Both the position numbers and the translations under genes were made by a program. The notes beneath the pieces were generated by a model. That model saw only the letters and a list, made by a program, of their open reading frames with translations, made no database searches and was not told the origin of the DNA. 64,000 nt of DNA from Paenibacillus brevis. GTDB taxonomy: Bacteria > Bacillota > Bacilli > Paenibacillales > Paenibacillaceae. The stretch spans positions 1-64,000 of the forward strand of contig NZ_JAHLQJ010000009.1 in assembly GCF_018919145.1 (NCBI RefSeq), read 5' to 3'. Positions within the stretch are counted from its first letter, which is position 1. Each line of letters begins with the position of its first letter. This document shows, in pieces, positions 52,983 through 59,512 of the stretch.

Positions 52983-53014
52983 TAGAGGCTGTTCAATAGC
53001 ATAAGATTGTTTTT

Positions 53015-53049
53015 GGCAGGAAGCTTAAGTTCAGCTCCCTGCCTTTTTT
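53015..53049 (+). terminator. Intrinsic terminator after the carboxypeptidase gene
   Basis: GGCAGGAAGCT pairs with AGCTCCCTGCC with one mismatch, around the loop TAAGTTC, and six Ts follow. Confidence 0.8.
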
Positions 53050-53135
53050 GCGTTCGTATGGCTTAACCATTCCTTCCTGTGCCGCATACATTGAACCATG
53101 GTAAATACCTATATTGCATGAAAGAGGTGAATAGC

Positions 53136-54143
53136 ATGTCGTTCAAAAGATATGATGTGCTTGCCATCGCACTGGTCGTTCTGCTTGTCGGTATGCTCAG
53201 CGGCTGCGGCAACGGAAGCACGGCACAGAAGGTCCGGATTGGCGAGGTGACGAGATCGGTATTCTATGCGCCCGAATATGTGGCGTTGGAGAAGGGATTT
53301 TTCAAGGAAGAAGGGCTTGAAGTAGAACTGCAGACCACAGCAGGCGGAGACAAGACGATGACAGCGCTCCTGTCGGGGGCGATTGATGTAGCCTTAGTTG
53401 GTGCAGAAACATCGATTTATGTGTATCAGCAAGGTGCGGAGGACCCGGTCATTAATTTTGCGCAGTTAACCCAAACGGACGGGACCTTTCTGGTAGCAAG
53501 AAAGCAAGCAGGAGACTTTGACTGGAACGAGCTGAAGGGAAGCACCTTCCTCGGACAGCGAAAGGGCGGCATGCCGCAAATGGCAGGAGAGTTCACGCTG
53601 AAGAAGCATGGTATTGATCCGCAAGGGGATCTGGAACTGATTCAGAATATTGAATTTGCTAATATTGCTGCTGCCTTTGCTTCCGGCACAGGGCAGTATG
53701 TGCAGCTATTCGAACCGCAGGCCTCAATATTTGAACGCGAAGGAAAGGGGCATGTTATTGCCTCATTCGGGACGGAAAGCGGGCGGCTTCCCTACACGGT
53801 ATTCATGACAAAGCAGAGCTACATTGCAAAACATGGAGACACGGTTCAAAAGTTTACGAACGCTATTCATAAGGCGCAAATATGGGTACGCGATCATTCG
53901 CCGGAAGAAACGGCCAAGACGATTGCCCCTTATTTCAAGGACACGGATGAAGACATTCTTGTCAGCTCTGTAAAGCGTTATTTGGAGCAAGGCTCTTATG
54001 CGGAGTCTCCGGTGCTTCATGAATCAGCTTGGAATAACCTCCTGGATGTGATGGACAGTGCAGGTGAACTCAAGAGCAGAGTAGAGCTTGACCAGGTAGC
54101 GGATAACTCCTTTGGCGAGAAGGCATTGCAATCCGCTGAATAG
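53136..54143 (+). CDS. NitT/TauT-family ABC substrate-binding lipoprotein
   Basis: A 335-residue lipoprotein of the SsuA/TauA/THI5-like class, the receptor of the importer encoded with the next two genes. The lipobox is MLSGC. Landmarks are FYAPEYVALEKGFFKEEGLEVE, the glycine-rich GAIDVALVGAETS, and FLVARKQAGDF. Members take up sulfonates, nitrate or pyrimidine precursors; the substrate here is not evident, and no thi-box riboswitch precedes the gene. The ATG at 53136 follows AGAGGTG; a longer ORF upstream is rejected since the signal peptide begins here. The next gene starts 31 bases on. Confidence 0.85.
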   Translation: MSFKRYDVLAIALVVLLVGMLSGCGNGSTAQKVRIGEVTRSVFYAPEYVALEKGFFKEEGLEVELQTTAGGDKTMTALLSGAIDVALVGAETSIYVYQQGAEDPVINFAQLTQTDGTFLVARKQAGDFDWNELKGSTFLGQRKGGMPQMAGEFTLKKHGIDPQGDLELIQNIEFANIAAAFASGTGQYVQLFEPQASIFEREGKGHVIASFGTESGRLPYTVFMTKQSYIAKHGDTVQKFTNAIHKAQIWVRDHSPEETAKTIAPYFKDTDEDILVSSVKRYLEQGSYAESPVLHESAWNNLLDVMDSAGELKSRVELDQVADNSFGEKALQSAE

Positions 54144-54174
54144 TTCAGAACGGCCGGAAAGGAGGGTGTATGCA

Positions 54175-54966
54175 ATGAATGCAGTACCTGTCGTTGAATT
54201 AAGGAATCTGGATCTGATCTATGTGACCGACCGTGAAGCGGTATTGGCTTTGGAGGGACTTGATTTGTCAGTGTACTCCGGAGAGCTGATCAGCCTGGTC
54301 GGCCCAAGCGGCTGCGGCAAAACCACACTTCTGTCCGTCATTGCCGGATTAATCCGCCCGTCTCGGGGCCAGGTTCTGCTGCACGGCAAACCGGTTAGCG
54401 GCCCCTCGCCTGAGGTGGGGTATATGCTTCAACAAGACTACTTGTTTCCATGGAGGAGCATACTTGACAATGCACTGCTTGGTTTGGAGCTGACGGGGAG
54501 ATTGGATGACCGGAGCAGGGAGGGGGTCCTTGAGCTCTTGAATGGCCTCGGACTGGAAAATACGGCGGATAAGTATCCCCATCAGCTATCCGGAGGGATG
54601 CGGCAACGTGTGGCACTGGTTCGCACCCTCGCGACAAATCCGGATCTGCTTCTTCTGGATGAGCCCTTCTCGGCGCTTGATTATCAAATCAAGCTTCAAT
54701 TGGAGGATCTGGTCGTGGACACATTACGCCAGCGCGGCAAGACCGGCGTGCTCGTTACCCATGATTTATCGGAAGCGATCGCGGTCAGTGACCGGGTCAT
54801 TGTGCTTGAGGCGCGCCCCGGAAGAATTCGCAGCATGTATCAGATCCCGGAACACATCCGGAAGGCTCAGCCCTTTTACGCCCGGGAAGAGACCGGATTT
54901 AATGAATTATTCCATGAAATCTGGCGGGATCTCGAGTCACAGGAAGAGAGGGGGAACCGGAATTGA
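54175..54966 (+). CDS. NitT/TauT-type ABC importer ATP-binding protein
   Basis: A 263-residue ATPase of the SsuB/TauB class. It has Walker A GPSGCGKTTLLS, Q-loop YMLQQDYLFPW, signature LSGGMRQRVALVRTL, Walker B LLLLDEPFSALD, and the switch His in VLVTHDLSEAI. The ATG at 54175 follows AAGGAGG by eight bases, so the ORF track to 54112 is not the true start. It is the second gene of the importer operon, and the permease start overlaps its stop. Confidence 0.9.
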   Translation: MNAVPVVELRNLDLIYVTDREAVLALEGLDLSVYSGELISLVGPSGCGKTTLLSVIAGLIRPSRGQVLLHGKPVSGPSPEVGYMLQQDYLFPWRSILDNALLGLELTGRLDDRSREGVLELLNGLGLENTADKYPHQLSGGMRQRVALVRTLATNPDLLLLDEPFSALDYQIKLQLEDLVVDTLRQRGKTGVLVTHDLSEAIAVSDRVIVLEARPGRIRSMYQIPEHIRKAQPFYAREETGFNELFHEIWRDLESQEERGNRN

Positions 54967-55799
54967 ATTCCATGCCTGTCAGCGGAGAAGAAAGTGATCG
55001 GAAACTGTGGATCAAGGAGAAATGGCTGCAGCATCGTAAGCGCAAGAAGCGGATGGCACGGCAGGTGCTTGCGACTCAATTGTTGTTGCTCTTATCCCTG
55101 ATTGGACTTTGGGAGCTTGCAGGACGCTTGCGATGGATTGATGTCCTGATCTTCAGCTATCCCTCGAAAGTAGGAGCCCAGATCGTCAAGGATATCGTGA
55201 CCGGGGAGTTGTGGCCGCATCTGTTCATGACGGTGGGAGAGACGGCTGTCGGCTTCCTGCTGGGTACGCTGGTTGGTACATTGATTGCAGTCCTTATTTG
55301 GTGGTCGCCTTTTCTATCAAAAGTGCTTGACCCCTATATGGTTGTATTCAACAGCATGCCCAAGGTTGCGCTGGGGCCGATCTTCATCGTGCTGTTTGGC
55401 GCGGGCTTTACCGCGATTGTAGTGACGACGCTATCGATTACGGTTATTGTAACCACATTAGTTGTCTACAACAGCTTCAACGAAGTGGACTCCAATCTGA
55501 TCAAGGTTATTCGGACCTTTGGCGGGAACCGTAGAGATGTATTTGTCAAAGCGATTCTGCCCGCCTCGTTCCCAGCTATCGTCTCTACACTCAAAGTGAA
55601 TGTCGGCATGTCCTGGGTCGGCGTTATTGTCGGCGAGTTTTTGGTCGCCAAGATCGGTCTCGGTTATTTGATCGTTTATGGGTTTCAGGTGTTTAATTTC
55701 ACGCTGGTCCTGTCGAGTCTGGTTATAATCGCTGTAGTGGCAACGGCTATGTATCAGATGGTGGTCTACGTGGAGCGCAAGCTGCTCAAGGAGCGGTGA
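54963..55799 (+). CDS. NitT/TauT-type ABC importer permease
   Basis: A 278-residue permease with about six helices of the BPD_transp_1 type (SsuC/TauC). It has an EAA-like loop (TFGGNRRDVFVKAILPASFPAIVSTLKVNVG) that touches the ATPase. A charged cytoplasmic N-terminus of about 35 residues (HRKRKKRMARQ) precedes the first helix. The start is TTG at 54963, overlapping the ATPase stop, with GGGGG eight bases upstream. The stop lies in a small hairpin (AAGGAGCG/CGCTCCTT) with no T-run. Substrate is shared with the receptor, and unknown. Confidence 0.88.
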   Translation: MNSMPVSGEESDRKLWIKEKWLQHRKRKKRMARQVLATQLLLLLSLIGLWELAGRLRWIDVLIFSYPSKVGAQIVKDIVTGELWPHLFMTVGETAVGFLLGTLVGTLIAVLIWWSPFLSKVLDPYMVVFNSMPKVALGPIFIVLFGAGFTAIVVTTLSITVIVTTLVVYNSFNEVDSNLIKVIRTFGGNRRDVFVKAILPASFPAIVSTLKVNVGMSWVGVIVGEFLVAKIGLGYLIVYGFQVFNFTLVLSSLVIIAVVATAMYQMVVYVERKLLKER

Positions 55800-55851
55800 A
55801 CGCTCCTTGCCGTCTGCAAGCAAGGAACTCTGTGGAGCCCCCGATTTCGTA

Positions 55852-55880
55852 TTGTCGCTTTCGGTAAAAAAAGGTACGAT
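55852..55880 (+). promoter_or_regulatory. Sigma-A promoter of the ArAE-like gene
   Basis: TTGTCG (55852-55857) and TACGAT (55875-55880) are 17 bases apart. The start codon follows 42 bases after the -10. Confidence 0.45.
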
Positions 55881-55921
55881 GTTATAGCAAAAGCCAACAA
55901 ATTATGACTAAGGGTGGTTTC

Positions 55922-56893
55922 ATGGGATTCCGGATCATTAAAACAGCAGTCGCAACACTGATTGCCATTATTATTGCAGATTGGACAGGGGTGGAGGGGC
56001 ATTTGTCCGCCGGATTACTGGCGATATTAGGCGTGGATGTGACACGTAAACGGAGCATTATGACGGTGTCCTCGCGCTTCTTTGCCTCTCTGCTGGGACT
56101 GGCTGTCGCCTTTGCCATCTTTTATTTGCTGGGCTTCCATATCTGGAGCCTGATTATATACATTCTGATTGCCTTCCCGCTGATTTCAAAAGCAAACTTC
56201 AAAGAGGGGATCGTAACCAGCTCGGTCGTGGTCTTTCGGGTGTTTGGGGGCGAAGAGCTAAGCTGGCATGTGCTGCTTACCCAAATTGAGCTGCTCGTTA
56301 TCGGTCTTGGCGCGGCTATGCTGGTCAATATGGCATATATGCCAAAAGCGGAGGACAAGCTGCAGCAGATTCGCAGCAAGGTAGACGGATTGTTCTCGGT
56401 CATCTTCGGTCACTTTGCATTATCCCTGCGTGATCCCTACCATGTGTGGGACGGCAAGGAAATGATTGAGGCAGAGAGAGCCGTTCAGGATGGGCTCAGC
56501 CTTGCCAACCGGGCGCTGGAAAATCAACTGATTTCGCCAAGCGAATCCTGGAGCATCTATTTCTACATGAGAAAGGAACAGCTTGTACGGATTGAGAGCA
56601 TGCTTGAATTGATCTCCCTCGTCTACCAACGAATGCCGCAAGGGGAAATTACGGCCATTCTCTTCGATACGCTGAGCAGAGACGTGAGCAGTTATGAATA
56701 CATCGGCGAGACAGAACGGATGCTGGCCGAGCTGGAGCAGCAATTCAAGCGGATGGAGCTCCCGTCGACCCGGGAAGAATTTGAGATTCGTTCAGCCATT
56801 CTCCAGCTTTGCCGCGAGTTGGCCCACTACCTTGAGATATCCAAGAAGGATAAGGCACGGAGCTCAGGCACCGCTTTTGCATCGGTACAATGA
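55922..56893 (+). CDS. ArAE/YqjA-like membrane protein
   Basis: A 323-residue protein of the DUF939/ArAE_1 group. Four or so hydrophobic helices in the first 130 residues (FRIIKTAVATLIAIIIADWTG, LLAILGVDVTRK) are followed by a soluble, helical C-terminal part of about 190 residues (ERAVQDGLSLANRALENQL) that is typical of the group. The family is related to aromatic-acid exporters but its function in Bacillus is unknown. ATG at 55922 follows AAGGGTGG by about five bases; the ATG at 55904 has no ribosome site. It lies alone between an importer operon and cotE. Confidence 0.78.
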   Translation: MGFRIIKTAVATLIAIIIADWTGVEGHLSAGLLAILGVDVTRKRSIMTVSSRFFASLLGLAVAFAIFYLLGFHIWSLIIYILIAFPLISKANFKEGIVTSSVVVFRVFGGEELSWHVLLTQIELLVIGLGAAMLVNMAYMPKAEDKLQQIRSKVDGLFSVIFGHFALSLRDPYHVWDGKEMIEAERAVQDGLSLANRALENQLISPSESWSIYFYMRKEQLVRIESMLELISLVYQRMPQGEITAILFDTLSRDVSSYEYIGETERMLAELEQQFKRMELPSTREEFEIRSAILQLCRELAHYLEISKKDKARSSGTAFASVQ

Positions 56894-56932
56894 CGTGCTG
56901 CAGGTGATGCATGAGAAAAATTTTATATAATG

Positions 56933-57022
56933 ACTTAGTTCAATCAGAGAAATCCATGGACAACAGCGATCGTAAGCACGCTTCACACGTTGCCCTCAGA
57001 ACGTAAAACTTACTAGTTCAAC
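56933..57022 (+). repeat. Family B element, right-half fragment
   Basis: It matches the right half of the complete copy at 62194: CTTAGTTCA, GAAATCC, GACAACAGCGATCGTAAG, CTTCACACGTTG, and it ends in TAGTTCAAC. The left half is missing. It lies just upstream of the cotE promoter region. Confidence 0.7.
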
Positions 57023-57063
57023 ATATATAGCTTCTATATCTGTATTTTTCTTTTATAACTTGG

Positions 57064-57090
57064 AACATTAGCCCAGCTCTTGCATACATA
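57064..57090 (+). promoter_or_regulatory. Candidate mother-cell promoter of cotE
   Basis: CATACATA (57083-57090) resembles the sigma-E -10 consensus CATACANT, and AACATTA (57064-57070) lies 12 bases upstream. B. subtilis cotE uses sigma-E and sigma-K promoters. The start codon follows about 35 bases later, after GGAGGAGG. The match is not perfect. Confidence 0.4.
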
Positions 57091-57124
57091 TGTAATGAAT
57101 GATGTATGGAGGAGGAATAAAACC

Positions 57125-57670
57125 ATGTCATTGAAATATCAAAGTAGAGAGATTATCACGAAAGCGATCTGCGGAAAAGGTCGTAAGTTCTCTACCGTAA
57201 CACATACCGTGAGTCCGCCTCACAAACCGACCAGCATTCTGGGGGCCTGGATTATTAACCACCAGTATGAAGCGGTTGCCGCGGGTGACGGAATTGAAGT
57301 TATTGGTACTTACGATATCAACATTTGGTACTCCTACGACAGAAACTCGCAGACAGAGGTTGCCAAAGAAACCGTATCGTACGTTGAACATGTGCCGCTC
57401 AGCTATCTGGACAGCAGACATCGTGCTTCAACCGTGGAAGTGACTGCGGAGGCAACGCAGGAGCCGAGCACGGTTGAAGCGAATGTGACCGGGGACGGCC
57501 GGGTTGCGATTCGCGTGGAGCGCGAGTTCGCCGTAGAGCTTGTGGCCGAGACCAAGCTGAATGTGCTTGTCGTACCGGGCAGTGACGACGGAGATAAGGA
57601 TTACGACTTTGGATCCGATTTCGACGACTACGAAGATCTGGATCCAGACCTCCTCGACGACGAGCTGTAG
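57125..57670 (+). CDS. cotE: Outer spore coat assembly protein CotE
   Basis: A 181-residue coat morphogenetic protein that directs assembly of the outer coat around the forespore. The sequence MSLKYQSREIITKAICGKG and VSPPHKPTSILGAWIINHQYEA, followed by SYDRNSQTEVA, matches CotE over its length. The C-terminal 30 residues are strongly acidic (SDFDDYEDLDPDLLDDEL), as in CotE. GGAGGAGG precedes the ATG. As in Bacillus, it lies upstream of mutS, but here an amidoligase-like gene lies between. It ends in an intrinsic terminator. Confidence 0.95.
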   Translation: MSLKYQSREIITKAICGKGRKFSTVTHTVSPPHKPTSILGAWIINHQYEAVAAGDGIEVIGTYDINIWYSYDRNSQTEVAKETVSYVEHVPLSYLDSRHRASTVEVTAEATQEPSTVEANVTGDGRVAIRVEREFAVELVAETKLNVLVVPGSDDGDKDYDFGSDFDDYEDLDPDLLDDEL

Positions 57671-57768
57671 GACTGCGGACATCTCTTGCGAGGAGCCGCT
57701 CACAGCTTCCCGGCAACAATGATGGATGGTTAGTATGGTCTACTATATGCGGCAGGGGCGTCGTCGTC

Positions 57769-57789
57769 GAGGGCGGCTGCCCTCTTTTT
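57769..57789 (+). terminator. Intrinsic terminator after cotE
   Basis: GAGGGC-ggct-GCCCTC is a perfect 6-bp stem with a tetraloop, followed by TTTTT. A family A remnant begins 12 bases later. Confidence 0.75.
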
Positions 57790-57800
57790 GTTTATAGAGG

Positions 57801-57893
57801 TAGCCCAAAAGTCATTTTCCATCGCGAAGAGCTTCAAAAGGTTGATTCGGGTTCTCGCAACCTTCTCGGTGCTGAAAAGCTGACTTTTTGAAC
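57801..57893 (+). repeat. Family A element with internal deletion
   Basis: The left end (CCCAAAAGTCATTTTCC) and the right end (GCTGAAAAGCTGACTTTTTGAAC) of the 168-bp element are joined directly. The junction lies at TTCGG, where GATTCG in the left half and TTCGGG in the right half share TTCG, so the deletion probably went through a four-base microhomology. The left terminal repeat has decayed. Confidence 0.75.
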
Positions 57894-57967
57894 AAGAGTT
57901 AAGCAGGGAAGAAAGATTCCGCAATCGCCGTTATATCCGATATAGAAGATGAAGGAGAGTCGTTGTG

Positions 57968-59443
57968 ATGAGCGTCCGCCATGTGCTTGTACTCCCGTCC
58001 CTGAATGCGGAGATGAAAAGAAAGCTGATCCTTGCTCTGAACCGTAACGAAGGACCTTTCCGAGTGCTGAACCTTGCCGACGACCGCCTACAGGTCTTTC
58101 GCGAAGGACGGCTTGGTACGAAAGACAGATGGAATAACGGGCGGGTTAGATTGCAGGATAACTGTCTTTGTTATGGACCTGCGGATGCTGATGCAGGAGG
58201 AGATCTGTGCGAGTGGCCGATGAACTTCGGCGCCGGGCTAGTTAGAAACCGAAGTGTTAAGCAAATGGAATCCCGGCTACGCATGGAAGGGATTTCCTCG
58301 GAGTTAAGCAGGGGGCCTGCTATAAAAGGGTACTATCGCCGGTATCTGGTTCAGGTGTATCATTTACAGCCTCTTCAAATGGTTCCTTGGAACGGTGAAG
58401 ACGCATTAAGCGGCATGGCGCTGCCGCAATCCGCTGCCGCTCCTGTACCCGGCTCTCCACTCTGGAAGCGGTTGTCGAGGACGGCTGTTCACTCCTTATA
58501 TGCGCTAGGCCTTGACTACGGAGAGGTGATGCTCCGCACTGATGGGGACGGCCAATCTATTGTGGAGCATGTGGCGGACGGGACAGATTGGCGGTCTCCA
58601 GGCTGGGAATGGCGGATGGCAGATGCGATGAGGCAGCAATTGCAGCTGCTGAGTCAATGGCAGTCGGAATTGCCGGTCCCCCTGATCGGGATGGACCCGG
58701 AATTTTTGCTGTATAACCCGGACACCCGCAAGGTCATTCCGGCATCCCGGTATTTGGACCGCCAGGGAGTAGCAGGCTGTGATGTGTTAAGGTACCGGGG
58801 ACGAAGAATGCTTCCGCTTGCTGAGCTGCGTCCTAAACCTGGCTCGGAGCCTAGAGAGGTCGTCCTTCATCTGTTGGCAGCGTTCCGTACAGCACGTGCG
58901 GCGATATCTGATGACCAGTTGATTTGGCAGGCGGGAGGGATGCCGCAGCAAGGCTTTCCATTGGGAGGACATCTGCATTTCAGCGGTGTTCCGCTATCCG
59001 GAGAGCTGCTTCGAGTGCTTGATAATTATTTGGCATTGCCGGTGGCGCTTCTAGAGGATGAGCGGAGTGCCCGTCGCCGTCCGCGCTATGGGAGTCTTGG
59101 TGATTACAGGCTCCAGGATTACGGAGGCTTCGAATATCGAACCCTGCCGAGCTTCCTGATCTCTCCTATGGTGACAAAAGGAATTGTCGCACTAGCCAGG
59201 GCCATTACTGAAAGCTATAGAGAGCTTGATCAACGGCCGCTTGAGCTTAATGAGGTGCGGAAAGCTTTTTACCGGGGGACGAAGACAGTATTGGCACGAG
59301 AATGGCCGCCATTGGCACGCAGGTTAAGGGAGCTTCCTGCTTACGAACGCTATCAAAGCTATATCGATCCATTGCTTGACGCAATTTCCTCCGGTGCAAC
59401 CTGGGATGAGTCGGCAGATATCCGGCTGATGTGGAGGCTGTAA
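57968..59443 (+). CDS. Putative amidoligase, COOH-NH2 ligase type 2 family
   Basis: A 491-residue protein whose C-terminal half (about 225-450) carries the motifs of the phiEco32-like COOH-NH2 ligase type 2 family, relatives of glutamine synthetase. They are GMDPEFLLYNP, GGHLHFSGVPL and GFEYRTLPSFLISP, which supply the acidic, His and Arg residues expected for ATP and metal binding. These enzymes join a carboxyl and an amine, often on peptides. The N-terminal 220 residues are unlike anything I recognise. AAGGAGAG lies eight bases before ATG at 57968. It sits between cotE and mutS, where no substrate peptide gene is visible. A role in coat or spore peptide crosslinking is a guess from position. 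Confidence 0.7.
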   Translation: MSVRHVLVLPSLNAEMKRKLILALNRNEGPFRVLNLADDRLQVFREGRLGTKDRWNNGRVRLQDNCLCYGPADADAGGDLCEWPMNFGAGLVRNRSVKQMESRLRMEGISSELSRGPAIKGYYRRYLVQVYHLQPLQMVPWNGEDALSGMALPQSAAAPVPGSPLWKRLSRTAVHSLYALGLDYGEVMLRTDGDGQSIVEHVADGTDWRSPGWEWRMADAMRQQLQLLSQWQSELPVPLIGMDPEFLLYNPDTRKVIPASRYLDRQGVAGCDVLRYRGRRMLPLAELRPKPGSEPREVVLHLLAAFRTARAAISDDQLIWQAGGMPQQGFPLGGHLHFSGVPLSGELLRVLDNYLALPVALLEDERSARRRPRYGSLGDYRLQDYGGFEYRTLPSFLISPMVTKGIVALARAITESYRELDQRPLELNEVRKAFYRGTKTVLAREWPPLARRLRELPAYERYQSYIDPLLDAISSGATWDESADIRLMWRL

Positions 59444-59470
59444 TTTCACTCGTAACCCTGACCGCCTTTC

Positions 59471-59479
59471 TGGTATAAT
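59471..59479 (+). promoter_or_regulatory. Extended -10 promoter of mutS
   Basis: TGGTATAAT is an extended -10 (TGn before a perfect TATAAT), 34 bases before the mutS start. No good -35 is present. It suggests mutS-mutL have their own promoter apart from the amidoligase gene. Confidence 0.5.
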
Positions 59480-59512
59480 AGAGATCTATGAAAGGGAATT
59501 TGGAGGTTGCGA

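Noticed and set aside
52983-53000. GAGGCTGTTCAAT after the carboxypeptidase stop resembles the left end of family A
   Set aside because: Similarity stops after about 12 bases and the following sequence forms an ordinary terminator.
53050-53135. A possible thiamine or other riboswitch before the NitT/TauT-type importer
   Set aside because: No CTGAGA-type or other known aptamer core is visible in the short leader.
55789-55809. AAGGAGCG/CGCTCCTT hairpin over the stop of the ABC permease
   Set aside because: No T-run follows, so it is not called as a terminator.
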